A stretch of 44,900 bases of DNA from an uncultured Myxococcales bacterium (GTDB taxonomy: Bacteria; Myxococcota_A; Polyangia; Palsa-1104; JAEUJZ01), in NCBI GenBank assembly GCA_937868485.1, contig CALMML010000098.1, positions 1-44,900 on the forward strand, read 5' to 3'. Below are positions 1 through 8,702 of this stretch, in pieces. A model generated the notes under the pieces. The model searched no databases. It was not told the DNA's origin and worked only from the letters and a program-made list of their open reading frames with translations. Numbering within the stretch: position 1 is the first letter of the stretch; each line of letters opens with the position of its first letter. A program made the translations under genes and the position numbers.

Positions 1-940
1 GGCTCTGAATGCCGACGCCAATCCGCGCGAAGTTCATCAGGATGAACATCTGCTTCATGCCCTGATGCTCGCTCGACGGACCACCAACGATCTGGCCTCG
101 GCACGTTCCGCCTTCACCGAAGTTTAGCACCGCCGTTGCCGACGCACGGATGCCCATCTTGTGCTCGATGCCACCGACGGCCACGTCATTGGACGCACCC
201 ACCGAGCCATCCGCCCCGACGCTGTACTTCGGCACGATAAACAGCGTCAGACCCTTGGTTCCCGCCGGCGCACCTTCCGTCCGCGCCAACACCAAGTGAA
301 TGATGTTCTCCGTCAGATCGTGATCACCCGCCGAGATGAAGATCTTGGTGCCGGTGATGAGATATGAGCCATCGTCTTGCTTGATCGCTCGCGTCCGGGC
401 CGATCCCACGTCAGAGCCCGCTTGCGGCTCCGTCAGGCACATCGTTCCAGCCCACTGACCGCTATACAGCTTGGGCAAAAACTGCGTCTTCTGCTCGTGC
501 GTGCCGAACTTCTCGATGACCTCTGCCGCGCCGATCGACAGACCGGGATACATCGCAAACGAGGTGTTCGCACCCGACACCAGCTCCTCGACGGCCATTC
601 CAAGCAGCGACGGCGCGCCCGATCCGCCCCACTCCGGGCTCAGCGAGACCTGTCGCAGCCCCGAGTCATACGCTCGCTTCCACGCTTCTTGAAAGCCCGC
701 CGGCGTCTTCACCTGTCCGTTTTCGATCCGGCAGCCTTCCGCGTCACCGCTGCCGTTGAGCGGACCGACAACCGTCGTCGCGAACTGGTAGGCCTCATCG
801 AGAACCATGTCCACGCCGCTTTCATCGAACGTTCCGGTAAACGGCGCGCTTTTCAGCAGCTCACCGAGACCGAACTGCTCGAAGAGCACGAACTGAATCT
901 CTCGGAGGTCGGCAAGATAATGGTTCTGTCCTTGTGCCAT
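1..940 (-). CDS. Acyl-CoA dehydrogenase, DmdC-like (C-terminus cut by window edge)
   Basis: The gene reads leftwards from an ATG at 940 and runs off the window, leaving about 313 residues of a family usually near 600. Residues 168-179 hold the FAD/substrate signature CLTEPQAGSDVG. A following stretch reads TGTKIFISAGDHDLTENI, which I recognise from the DmdC/long acyl-CoA dehydrogenase group that acts on 3-methylmercaptopropionyl-CoA or fatty acyl-CoAs. The expected reaction is FAD-dependent alpha,beta-dehydrogenation of an acyl-CoA in the cytoplasm. The substrate cannot be told from sequence, and the catalytic base lies outside the window. It diverges from a MerR-type gene with a 113-bp gap holding a short palindrome, so that regulator is the obvious candidate controller. 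The family call is secure; the DmdC subgroup is likely. Confidence 0.93.
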   Translation of the reverse strand, partial: MAQGQNHYLADLREIQFVLFEQFGLGELLKSAPFTGTFDESGVDMVLDEAYQFATTVVGPLNGSGDAEGCRIENGQVKTPAGFQEAWKRAYDSGLRQVSLSPEWGGSGAPSLLGMAVEELVSGANTSFAMYPGLSIGAAEVIEKFGTHEQKTQFLPKLYSGQWAGTMCLTEPQAGSDVGSARTRAIKQDDGSYLITGTKIFISAGDHDLTENIIHLVLARTEGAPAGTKGLTLFIVPKYSVGADGSVGASNDVAVGGIEHKMGIRASATAVLNFGEGGTCRGQIVGGPSSEHQGMKQMFILMNFARIGVGIQS

Positions 941-970
941 GTTCGTTCCTTCCGCGCTGGATACTGATAC

Positions 971-984
971 TATCTAGTCAGATA
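971..984. promoter_or_regulatory. Candidate operator between acyl-CoA dehydrogenase and MerR gene
   Basis: TATCT-AGTC-AGATA is a perfect 5-bp inverted repeat with a 4-nt centre. It sits within a direct repeat of GATAC (966-970 and 981-985). It lies about 31 bp upstream of the dehydrogenase start in an AT-richer patch of an otherwise GC-rich region. The position suits a binding site for the divergent MerR-type protein, but no convincing -35/-10 pair with the 19-bp MerR-type spacer was seen. The role is inferred. Confidence 0.4.
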
Positions 985-1053
985 CCTTCACTATCCAATT
1001 GCCGCACCGCGTTGTCAATCATCCGGCCTTACACCCACTAAGATGCGTCTGCC

Positions 1054-1920
1054 ATGACCAACGAAGCCAACATGCGTCGCCCTTCACTCCGCTCGAGCCA
1101 CACCCCGGCTTCTGCGCTCCAGGCCATGGAATCTCAGCCGTCCGAGTGGACCATCTCTGAAGTCGCAGAGCGCAGTGGCGTCCCGATCGCCACCATCAAG
1201 TTCTACATCCGCGAAGGTCTGCTGCCGCGTCCGCGCACCGCTGGGCGTACCGTCGGTCGCTACGATGCCGCCTTCATGGTCCGACTCGAAGTGATCCGCG
1301 AGCTACGCAACCGCTGGCGTCTGTCCTTGCGCGAAATCGCCGAGCTGCTGACCGAAGCAGGACCGATGGCTACGCTCAATGAGCTAGAGCTTCGACTCGC
1401 CGCGCGTGAGCGTCTCGATGAGGCCATCGATCCAACCAACGCCGAGCCGCCGATTTCTGAGCAGCGACTCCAAGAACGCTCCGGCCTGCCCAGCTCCGAC
1501 ATTCACGACATGACGCGTTATGGACTGATGACGCCCATCAAAGTAGATGGTGCGACCGTCTACGCCGAGCGAGATGCTCGCATTGCCGAGGTCGTCGGCG
1601 CCCTACGCAGCTCTGGCTATAACGATCACTTGGGCTTTGCCATCGGCGATCTTCAGCGTTACGTCGAAGCGCTGCGGGTCTTGGTCGTCCGCGAAGTCGA
1701 ACAGTTCGACAGCCCTGCCCTGCGAGGACTCGGTCGGGACGAGATGCTCCGCCTCATCGGTCAAGGTGTCGCTCAAGTCGATGTGCTGCTCGGGCTGCTT
1801 CACAAAAAGCTGCTGCTTGCAGCCGTTCATGATCGGCTCGATGCAGCCGCTTCCCGCCGACATCCCGACGTCAAACCGCCGCGCCCACGCTCGACTCACC
1901 GCAGCAAAGAGCCCAAGTAG
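1054..1920 (+). CDS. MerR-family regulator with a second MerR-like helix-turn-helix
   Basis: Residues 32-100 form a standard MerR DNA-binding domain: WTISEVAERSGVPIATIKFY, the EGLLP wing, then a ring of Arg and a LSLREIAELL helix. Residues about 133-180 look like a second, degenerate MerR domain (ISEQRLQERSGLPSSDIHDM followed by RYGLMTP and a wing ending VYAERDARIAEV). The C-terminus is helical and ends in a basic tail. No metal-binding cysteines are seen, so an organic effector such as an acyl-CoA is more likely than a metal; this is inference from the divergent acyl-CoA dehydrogenase. The 30-residue leader is unusual. Starts at 1072 or 1126 (MESQPSEW) are possible, and no strong ribosome-binding site decides between them. 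Confidence 0.85.
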   Translation: MTNEANMRRPSLRSSHTPASALQAMESQPSEWTISEVAERSGVPIATIKFYIREGLLPRPRTAGRTVGRYDAAFMVRLEVIRELRNRWRLSLREIAELLTEAGPMATLNELELRLAARERLDEAIDPTNAEPPISEQRLQERSGLPSSDIHDMTRYGLMTPIKVDGATVYAERDARIAEVVGALRSSGYNDHLGFAIGDLQRYVEALRVLVVREVEQFDSPALRGLGRDEMLRLIGQGVAQVDVLLGLLHKKLLLAAVHDRLDAAASRRHPDVKPPRPRSTHRSKEPK

Positions 1921-2157
1921 AGCAAAAGGCAAAAAAAATGCCCCGGCGGGCAGCTTGGCGCTTGGGGGGGCGAACGCTTCAGCTGAACGACGGGGCAATT
2001 GGGAAGCTATCATAACGAAAGTCCCTGGCAACAAAAAACGTGCACGCGGCTCGTTTTTCCTCCCAACGGGACAGCGAGCGCCGCACGATGCATCAAGCCA
2101 AGGACCCAAGTGCCCGAGACACTTGCTGCGCAAGGAAGCAAAAACTACCATGGCGCG

Positions 2158-3666
2158 GTGACGCTGCGTCGAGCTGTGATGGTATTCGGTGTTGCGCTGG
2201 GCATTGGACAGCCAGCGACGGCGCTCGCCTATCCGTACCTTGCGCTGCGTCCAGCGGATCTGGTCTTGGCTGGGCCAGCCGACGGACACTTGTCCTCCGC
2301 GTTTTATAATCCGGCGGCGATCCGTCTCGTCTCAGGCAGCCAGGTCATGTTTTCCGGCGGTGCCTACGGCTACGTTGGACAATATCAGCGCGCCGCGTCA
2401 CTGCCCGCCGGCTACGGACCCGGACAGAGCGCAGGCCCAGCCAGTCCCACCACGATCCGCTGGGTCAACCCGCAGGCGCAAGCCGGGCTCGCCTGGGATC
2501 TGCGCAGCGACTCAGTGACGCTCGGTCTTGCCTTTTCGACGCCCGTGCTCGACCTAAGCGACTACCGAGGCAGCGGTCAGCCCATCGAGTCGCTCTCGAC
2601 TCGCTATCACGCCGTCTATGACCACAGCTACAGCCTCTGGGGCACGATCATCGTCGCGCTCAAGCTCAAGAGCTGGCTGCTTCTCGGTGGCAGCTTTCAC
2701 TTTGGCTACACCCACAACGCCGCGCAGTTTCTACGCGATGGCGACGCACAGGGACGTGACACCTTGGGCTGCGGCGGCGGGCCCTGCGAGCAGTGGACCA
2801 ATCGCAGCACCGTCGAGCTAGACGTCGGTGGACTCGGCTACGGCTTTTCCGCCGGAGCCATCATCGAAGCGCTCACCGACCGGCTGTGGCTCGGACTGTC
2901 GTACACAAGCCCGCTCTTTACCAACCAGGGCGACATCGTGCCGCTCGAAGGACAGCCATCCGAGCTGCGCTGGAACGACGGCACCGGCTGCTCTGGCGAT
3001 CGCAGCGGCGCACAAATCACGGATCAAGATGCCGCGCCACGCTGCGGAGCCGCCCGACTCACCGTGGGCATGCCGCACATCATCTACGTGGGAGGCCGAC
3101 TCCGCTTTGCGCTCTCTCCCAGCGTGGACAAGACCACCAACAGCCGCCGTCCCCGCGCACTCGAGCTAACGAGCTGGGCCCGGCTGCTCATTCCCGGCCA
3201 CCAAAACCAAGAGTTTCAGGTCGAGCGGTGGCTGCTTCAGCCAAGCTTGTACACACGACCGCTATCGGCGATCCCCTCATTCGCGGTAACATTGGGATTA
3301 AGACAGTACTTTCAGCAGGTTACCTTGGGTGAAGAGCTGCTCTACGAGAGCCCACGCAGTGAAGCAGGCACGGTGTCGCCATCCAACTTGGAAGGACACA
3401 AGCTCGACGTTTCACTTTCGGCACGCGTGGCGCTCCATCGAAGACTCTCGCTGCTGCTAAGCGTCGGGGCAACCTGGACGGTGTTTTCAAGCGACGCCGG
3501 ACAGAGCTTCCGCCCCGAGCTGGCCGATGAGTGTCGTCAGAGCGGCTACGACGTAACCAGCCCCGCGTGCCAAGGCGTACAGCAGGGTCTGGCCATCCCC
3601 ACCGCAGCAGGCAGCTACACGCTCGGTATCCCACACGGAAGCGCTGGTCTTGAGATCAACCTGTGA
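2158..3666 (+). CDS. FadL/OMPP1-like outer-membrane beta-barrel protein
   Basis: An N-terminal signal peptide (TLRRAVMVFGVALGIG, then ATALA before YPYLALRP) precedes about 480 residues of alternating polar/hydrophobic strands. Near the mature N-terminus the motif SSAFYNPAAIRL matches the NPA element of FadL/TodX long-chain fatty-acid and hydrophobic-compound channels. Two Cys pairs occur in loop regions (CGGGPC and a later C...C pair). The likely role is passive uptake of a hydrophobic substrate across the outer membrane. The GTG at 2158 starts just ahead of the signal peptide; GTG 2176 and ATG 2179 are alternatives. A longer frame upstream lacks signal-like character. It is 10 bp ahead of a lipoprotein gene, so the two are probably co-transcribed. 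The family call rests on topology and the NPA motif. Confidence 0.68.
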   Translation: MTLRRAVMVFGVALGIGQPATALAYPYLALRPADLVLAGPADGHLSSAFYNPAAIRLVSGSQVMFSGGAYGYVGQYQRAASLPAGYGPGQSAGPASPTTIRWVNPQAQAGLAWDLRSDSVTLGLAFSTPVLDLSDYRGSGQPIESLSTRYHAVYDHSYSLWGTIIVALKLKSWLLLGGSFHFGYTHNAAQFLRDGDAQGRDTLGCGGGPCEQWTNRSTVELDVGGLGYGFSAGAIIEALTDRLWLGLSYTSPLFTNQGDIVPLEGQPSELRWNDGTGCSGDRSGAQITDQDAAPRCGAARLTVGMPHIIYVGGRLRFALSPSVDKTTNSRRPRALELTSWARLLIPGHQNQEFQVERWLLQPSLYTRPLSAIPSFAVTLGLRQYFQQVTLGEELLYESPRSEAGTVSPSNLEGHKLDVSLSARVALHRRLSLLLSVGATWTVFSSDAGQSFRPELADECRQSGYDVTSPACQGVQQGLAIPTAAGSYTLGIPHGSAGLEINL

Positions 3667-3676
3667 GGACCCCACG

Positions 3677-5065
3677 ATGAGCAGTCTTTCCGACCTACAC
3701 CGGACGCGGCACGGCTTGGCCTTGGCACTTCTGCCCTTTTCTTGGCTGCTCTCCTGCAGCGCTACGTCGGATCAAAGCAGTAGCTGCCGCACCGTTGCCA
3801 ACTGCTTGCTCGACAGTGCGCCCATCTGCGACGCAGCCACCCTAACCTGCCGTCCCTGCACAATGGGAGCCGACGACACCGCGTGCAAAAACGGTCGTCC
3901 CACAACGCCACGCTGCGGTCCGCAAGGAGCCTGCGTCGCTTGCGTAACCAACAGCGACTGCGCAGGCCGAGATCCGCTGAGGCCAACCTGCCGCGCCAAC
4001 GCCTGCACCCCGTGCAAGGGCTCGGTGGACTGTCAGAGCAAGCTCTGTAGCGCCGATGGTAGCTGCGCCCCCGTCAACGAAGTCCTGTACGTCGATAACA
4101 AGAACGGAACCTGCACCGGCATCGATCACAAGGGCACCATCGACGATGGCTTTTGCACCTTGCGCGACGCCGTGCTGGCCGCAACCGCAGGTGGCAAGAC
4201 GCTCATCAGCGTGATTCCGTCCACCAAGGCCTACTCCGCACTCAAGATCACCGCCGCAGATGGCGTATCCAGCTTGACCATCGCAGGCGGCGGCAGCAGT
4301 CCCACCGAGACGCGCATCGAAGGCCAGAGCGGCGAAAGTGCCATCTCTGTCAGCGGTGGAGGCAGCAAGCTCGCGCTCTCGCTGCGCAACCTCGATCTGC
4401 AAGGCGGCACCGGCAAGACCAGCGGCATTGCCTGCGACACCGGCGCCGAGCTGACCCTGTCCGGCGTCCGCATTCACGACAGCGGCAGCGACGGACTGAG
4501 CGCCAGTGGCTGCACCGTCCACGCCGATGCCAGCCAGATCTACTCGAACAAGAGCACCGGCCTGTCGCTCACCAGCAGTCAGTACACGCTCACCAACCTG
4601 ATGATCTGGAGCAACACGGTGTCCGGCATCTCCTTCGGCGGTGGATCGAGCGGCACCATGCGCTATCTGACCGTCTACGGAAACGGCACCCAGACCAGCA
4701 GCGGCACACCCGGCATCGACTGCGGCGCGAGCCCTCTGCTTGTCGAATACTCCATCGTCTTTGACAACCTGGCGCGCGCCAGCAGCGGCACCATCAGCCT
4801 CGACCAGCAGCTCACCGGCTGCATGCTAAATGGCGTCGTCACCAATGACAAATCGACGGCGAGTGGCACCTACAAGACCGCCATCGAGTTCGTAAACTCC
4901 GTCGGCGATCCATCCAGCATCGATCTGCACCTCGTCCGCGACAGCGCCAAGAACCGAGACTGCTGCGTCGACAAGGTGACGCAGACCCCCGTGCAGACCG
5001 ACTTTGATGGCAGCACGCGCCCACAAGGTCCCGCCTCAGACATCGGCGCGCACGAAGTTCAGTAG
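3677..5065 (+). CDS. Cys-rich lipoprotein with C-terminal parallel beta-helix domain
   Basis: The ATG follows a GAGGAC ribosome-binding site overlapping the end of the preceding gene. A signal peptide ends in LLSC, a lipobox. Residues about 35-135 carry a cysteine-dense region of short repeats of the C-x(n)-C-x2-C type (for example TCRPC, CVACV, NACTPC), a style common in myxobacterial surface proteins. From YVDNKNGTCTG onwards the sequence has the look of a right-handed parallel beta-helix (pectate-lyase-like/CSLREX type): CTLRDAVLAA, then short rungs rich in G, S and T, ending in DIGAHE, typical of such proteins. No catalytic residues for a lyase were recognised. It is probably a surface-anchored adhesin or polysaccharide-binding protein; function unknown. 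Confidence 0.78.
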   Translation: MSSLSDLHRTRHGLALALLPFSWLLSCSATSDQSSSCRTVANCLLDSAPICDAATLTCRPCTMGADDTACKNGRPTTPRCGPQGACVACVTNSDCAGRDPLRPTCRANACTPCKGSVDCQSKLCSADGSCAPVNEVLYVDNKNGTCTGIDHKGTIDDGFCTLRDAVLAATAGGKTLISVIPSTKAYSALKITAADGVSSLTIAGGGSSPTETRIEGQSGESAISVSGGGSKLALSLRNLDLQGGTGKTSGIACDTGAELTLSGVRIHDSGSDGLSASGCTVHADASQIYSNKSTGLSLTSSQYTLTNLMIWSNTVSGISFGGGSSGTMRYLTVYGNGTQTSSGTPGIDCGASPLLVEYSIVFDNLARASSGTISLDQQLTGCMLNGVVTNDKSTASGTYKTAIEFVNSVGDPSSIDLHLVRDSAKNRDCCVDKVTQTPVQTDFDGSTRPQGPASDIGAHEVQ

Positions 5066-5080
5066 CCCTGCTGCCGATAC

Positions 5081-5116
5081 AAAAAAGCCCCCGCGTTCGA
5101 TTTGAACCGGTGGCTT
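5081..5116 (-). terminator. Rho-independent terminator of tRNA-Gly
   Basis: Read on the minus strand just after the tRNA, AAGCCACCGGTTC pairs with GAACGCGGGGGCTT around an AAATC loop. The stem is about 12 bp with one A/G mismatch and one bulged G, and is followed directly by a run of T. The hairpin starts 3 bases after the tRNA discriminator base. The plus-strand lipoprotein ends at 5065 but the T-run is only on the minus side. Confidence 0.75.
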
Positions 5117-5119
5117 GCG

Positions 5120-5191
5120 AGCGGGAGACGGGACTTGAACCCGCGACTTTCAGCTTGGGAAGCTAACACTCTACCACTGAGTTACTCCCGC
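5120..5191 (-). tRNA. tRNA-Gly(CCC)
   Basis: The minus strand folds as a full cloverleaf. The acceptor stem GCGGGAG pairs with CTCCCGC. The D arm reads ACTCAGTGGTAGAGT. The anticodon stem TTAGC/GCTGA closes loop TTCCCAA with anticodon CCC. The T arm is GCGGG-TTCAAGT-CCCGT and the discriminator base is T. No CCA is encoded. It reads GGG glycine codons. It stands alone, on the strand opposite to both flanking genes, with its own terminator. Confidence 0.95.
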
Positions 5192-5401
5192 GAGACAGTC
5201 AGAGGATCTACTGCGCCAGCCGACGCTTCGTCAACAAAAACCATTCGCGGCGCCGACTCAGCCGACTCACACTGAGTAATCGACGCATCCAGCCCCTGCG
5301 ACACCGCCGCCAGCAAGTCCCACGCCTGCGCCATCTGCTCCGTCCAGCCTACCGCCGCACGACGACCAAGCCCTCGCCATGTCGTGATACGCTAAGGAGC
5401 C

Positions 5402-6085
5402 ATGCCAGAAAGCCGCAGCACGCGCAAAGCGACCCGAACCAGCGGCACCATGCGGATCGAGACCATCAGCGCCAAGGACCGCGCGTGGCTCCGCACTGGT
5501 GGCTTGGTCATCGCGGTCGCGCTGGGAGGAGCAGCCGTTGGAAGCATCGGCTCACAGCTGCTCGCACGGCTGACGATGCAAAACCAGGCCCGAGGCACCA
5601 CGCACAAAGCACCGCTGCTGCTGCTGCGTGCGACCACTTCCGCAGGCCAGCTGGCAGAGATCGACAAAGCCTTGGTCGCACACGACGCCGCCACCGCGAT
5701 CATCTTGTGCGATGAAGCGCTGCGCGGCAGTCCCGGCGACCCTCAGCTGATGGCCCGCCGCAAGCGCGCCGAAGAGGCCCAGCTCGATCGATTCCGCTTG
5801 GAGATGATCGAGCAAGCCATCTCTCGCCGCAACTACGCCGCAGCCACCGCACTGGCGGAAGAGATCTCGGCAGGTTCCCCGCTGCGCACGCAAGCCACGA
5901 CCAAGATTCAGACCGTGCTGGAGCCATTCCTCGATTCGCTGCTGGCCGAAGCCGACCGCGCCGCCAAGCTTGCGCTGTGCAGCGAAGCCCGCGCGCTGCT
6001 TGTACAAGTGCTCCAGCTCAGTCCGCAGAACAGCCGCGCCCAAGCCATCCTCGCCGCCTGTCCCGTCAATCCCGGGGGCGGATAA
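5402..6085 (+). CDS. Membrane-anchored TPR-like helical protein, unknown function
   Basis: A good ribosome-binding site (AAGGAG at 5394-5399) fixes the start. The N-terminus is basic and is followed by one hydrophobic helix (LVIAVALGGAAVGSIG), which reads as a signal anchor with the rest probably outside the inner membrane. The remaining 170 residues are Ala/Glu/Arg-rich helices with TPR-like spacing: AEIDKALVAHDAATAIILCD, ALRGSPGDPQLMARRKRAEE and ARALLVQVLQLSPQNSRAQA. TPR-like folds bind partner proteins. I do not recognise a specific family. It may stand alone; glutamate dehydrogenase follows after a 285-bp gap in which I see no gene and no convincing promoter. Confidence 0.65.
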   Translation: MPESRSTRKATRTSGTMRIETISAKDRAWLRTGGLVIAVALGGAAVGSIGSQLLARLTMQNQARGTTHKAPLLLLRATTSAGQLAEIDKALVAHDAATAIILCDEALRGSPGDPQLMARRKRAEEAQLDRFRLEMIEQAISRRNYAAATALAEEISAGSPLRTQATTKIQTVLEPFLDSLLAEADRAAKLALCSEARALLVQVLQLSPQNSRAQAILAACPVNPGGG

Positions 6086-6370
6086 CGCACGCAGCCAGTC
6101 GCTTCCAGTTTCCCAGCGTCCGAACCATCCATCCTTGACGCAGCTTGGCGTCGCAGAGCGTCATTTCCGCGCGTCCCATCCGATCTCTGTCAGGAGAAAC
6201 CGGGTCATGGCCTCAGCGTCGGCTCCGACGCACTGCGTCGTCGACAATTTCTCAATGACGCGCCACCGCCCGTAGTAAGATGGCCTCCTCTTTGGGGTCA
6301 TGTCCCTGCGCAAAGCCGAGGCCCACGACCCTTCAGCCATCACCCATCAGCCCCACAGCTGGAGCTTCCG

Positions 6371-7603
6371 ATGTCGAACGCATTTTCCAACGTCAACCGA
6401 TACTTCACCAAGGCCGCACAAGTCCTCTCGCTCAGCCCGGACACCGCTGAGCAGCTGATGACCCCGTTTCGTGAGCTGCGCGTCGAGTGCACCATCCGCA
6501 TGGATGACGGTCGCGTCCGCACCTTCGTCGGCTACCGCGTCCAGCACGACAACGCGCGCGGACCGTTCAAAGGCGGTCTGCGCTACAGCCCTGAAGTCGA
6601 TATCGACGAAGTGCGCGCCCTCGCGTCGCTGATGACCTGGAAGACGGCGGTGGTCGGCATTCCGTTTGGCGGTGCCAAGGGCGGCATCAGCGTCGATCCC
6701 TCGCAGCTTTCCACCGACGAGCTAGAGCGACTGACCCGTCGCTTTGTCCAAGGCATCCACTTGGTCATCGGCGACAACGTCGACATCCCCGCGCCCGACG
6801 TAAACACCAACGCGCAGGTCATGGCCTGGTTCATGGACGAATACAACAAGTTCCATGGCTTCCATCCTGGCGTCGTCACCGGCAAGCCCGTCGATATGTT
6901 CGGCTCGCTCGGTCGCGATGAAGCCACCGGACGCGGTGTCATGATCGCCACCGAAGAGTTCCTGCGCACCCAAGACCGCAAGATCTCGGACTCGACGTTC
7001 GTGGTGCAGGGCTTCGGCAACGTCGGCAGCCACTCGGCCCGCCTGTTCCATGAGCGAGGAGGCAAGGTCGTCGCCATCGGTGATCACACCGCCGCATATT
7101 ACGACCCTGAAGGGATTCATATTCCCGCCGCACTCGCCTGGGTCAAAGAGCGCAAAGTCCTGGCTGGCTGGACCGGCGCGCCCAGCATCTCCCGCGAGGA
7201 TCTGCTGTTCCAGGAGTGCGATGTCCTGGTTCCCGCCGCGCTCGGTGGTGTCATCACGGCTGAAAATGCCCTGCGCCTACGCTGCAAGGTGATCGTCGAA
7301 GGAGCCAACGGTCCCACGACCCCGGAAGCGGACGATCTGCTGCACGCACGCGGTGTCGTGGTCCTGCCCGACATCTACGCCAACGCAGGCGGCGTGACCG
7401 TCAGCTACTTCGAGTGGGTCCAGAACATCCAGCAGTTCTACTGGGAAGAAGGCCGCGTCCGCAGCGAGCTAGAGCGCATCATGCGCCGCGCCTTCGCCGA
7501 TCTGTATGCCACCGCCCAGAGCCACCGCATCGACCTGCGCACCGCTGCCTTTGTCGTCGCCATCCAGCGCGTCGCCAAGGCCACCGCCCAGCGCGGCATC
7601 TAG
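6371..7603 (+). CDS. gdhA: Glutamate dehydrogenase (Glu/Leu/Phe/Val dehydrogenase family)
   Basis: At 410 residues it matches the hexameric NAD(P)-dependent enzymes of about 410-450 residues. Visible landmarks are GPFKGGLRYSP (substrate lysine), the family signature around VVGIPFGGAKGGI with catalytic Lys103, DIPAPDVNT with the catalytic aspartate, and the Rossmann motif VQGFGNVGS near residue 215. The reaction is reversible oxidative deamination of L-glutamate to 2-oxoglutarate and ammonia, linking carbon and nitrogen metabolism in the cytoplasm. Coenzyme preference cannot be fixed by eye. Leucine or other branched-chain dehydrogenases share the fold but are usually shorter (about 350-370 residues), so glutamate is favoured. 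Confidence 0.93.
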   Translation: MSNAFSNVNRYFTKAAQVLSLSPDTAEQLMTPFRELRVECTIRMDDGRVRTFVGYRVQHDNARGPFKGGLRYSPEVDIDEVRALASLMTWKTAVVGIPFGGAKGGISVDPSQLSTDELERLTRRFVQGIHLVIGDNVDIPAPDVNTNAQVMAWFMDEYNKFHGFHPGVVTGKPVDMFGSLGRDEATGRGVMIATEEFLRTQDRKISDSTFVVQGFGNVGSHSARLFHERGGKVVAIGDHTAAYYDPEGIHIPAALAWVKERKVLAGWTGAPSISREDLLFQECDVLVPAALGGVITAENALRLRCKVIVEGANGPTTPEADDLLHARGVVVLPDIYANAGGVTVSYFEWVQNIQQFYWEEGRVRSELERIMRRAFADLYATAQSHRIDLRTAAFVVAIQRVAKATAQRGI

Positions 7604-7627
7604 CGACCTGTACGTCCGCATGGGAAG

Positions 7628-8626
7628 ATGCTCAGGATGCAGCTTCCCCCCGCAACCTTCCTTCTGTCCTTTCTTCGCGCACTCAAGATCACAGCGACCG
7701 GACGACTGACCAAAGGGCCACGGCTCCCCAGCTGGTCGCCCCTGTTTGAGCTGTGTGTCGAAGCGCTGCGCGTAAACTCCGAGAGCCTGAGCGCGCTGTC
7801 CATCCAAGCCGCCCGCGCGAGCTGGGATCGCAGCTCCAGCTTCGACCCGGCCATCAAGCAGGTCGTCCGTCAGCCCACCACCATCGCAGGCATCGGCTGC
7901 GAGTGGTTTCGGCCCACCACCAGTGTGCGGAGCGATGCCCAGACGCTGCTGTATCTCCACGGTGGCGGCTACTGCATCGGCTCGACAGACACCCACGCCG
8001 GCCTTATCGCACGGCTCACCCTCGCACACGGCGGCCCGACACTTGGCGTCAACTATCGACTAGCCCCCGAGCACAAGTTCCCCGCCGCACTCGAAGATGC
8101 CCTGGCGGTCTATCGCGGCCTGCTGGGCAGTGGGCAAGCACCGGACCGGCTCATCGTCGGAGGCGACTCCGCAGGTGGCGGACTGACGCTGGCACTGCTG
8201 CTCAAGCTCCGCGAGCTAGGACTGCCCCAGCCACGCGCCGCGCTGCTGCTCTGTCCGTGGGTCGACATCATGGACAGCGAAGGATCGGTTCAGCGCAACG
8301 CGGCCTACGACTGGATGAAGCCTGGTCAGCCGCAGCTCTGGGCGGAGTACTACCTGCCGAGCGGCCACGACGGCAAGGCCCCGCTTGTCTCTCCGCTCTA
8401 CGCCGATCTGACGGGACTGCCACCGCTCATGGTGCAGGTCGGAACCGCCGAGATGCTCTACGACCAGGTCATGCGCTTTGCCCAGCGTGCCCGCGAAGCC
8501 GGAGTGAAGCTGACTCTCGACGAAGCGCAAGACATGATTCACGACTGGCACCTGTTGGCTCCGTTCTTCCCGCACTGCCAAGCCGCCATCGATCGACTGG
8601 CCGCTTTTATGCGCAAGCCGGACTAA
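7628..8626 (+). CDS. Alpha/beta-hydrolase, hormone-sensitive-lipase-type esterase
   Basis: The oxyanion-hole motif YLHGGGYCIGS and the nucleophile motif VGGDSAGGGL define the HSL (family IV) esterases. A charge-relay acid follows in VGTAEMLYDQ and the histidine in MIHDWHL. At 332 residues it is full length. It should hydrolyse short acyl esters of an unknown substrate in the cytoplasm; the N-terminus shows no signal peptide. It starts 24 bp after gdhA and may be co-transcribed. An alternative ATG lies three codons downstream. In this family, related enzymes are acetyl esterases and lactone or carbamate hydrolases. Confidence 0.9.
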   Translation: MLRMQLPPATFLLSFLRALKITATGRLTKGPRLPSWSPLFELCVEALRVNSESLSALSIQAARASWDRSSSFDPAIKQVVRQPTTIAGIGCEWFRPTTSVRSDAQTLLYLHGGGYCIGSTDTHAGLIARLTLAHGGPTLGVNYRLAPEHKFPAALEDALAVYRGLLGSGQAPDRLIVGGDSAGGGLTLALLLKLRELGLPQPRAALLLCPWVDIMDSEGSVQRNAAYDWMKPGQPQLWAEYYLPSGHDGKAPLVSPLYADLTGLPPLMVQVGTAEMLYDQVMRFAQRAREAGVKLTLDEAQDMIHDWHLLAPFFPHCQAAIDRLAAFMRKPD

Positions 8627-8702
8627 CTGCCCGACTGACCGCACGTCCCCCGCCAAAAAGTTCTATACAGCCGCCGACCTGCTGGCATCATCCCGCGCCG
8701 AC

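Noticed and set aside
1603-2289. Minus-strand frame of 228 codons between the MerR and FadL-like genes
   Set aside because: Half of it is antisense to the MerR-type gene and its other half covers the FadL-like signal peptide; no ribosome-binding site or motif supports it.
5182-5334. A 50-codon minus-strand frame with G/C-rich third positions (MAQAWDLLAAVSQG start)
   Set aside because: It ends inside the tRNA-Gly gene, has no ribosome-binding site, and similar short frames are common in GC-rich DNA. It could be a gene remnant but cannot be supported.
6086-6370. Possible small genes or riboswitch ahead of glutamate dehydrogenase
   Set aside because: Short frames on both strands lack ribosome-binding sites and coding character, and no known riboswitch pattern or convincing -35/-10 pair was found in the 285 bp.
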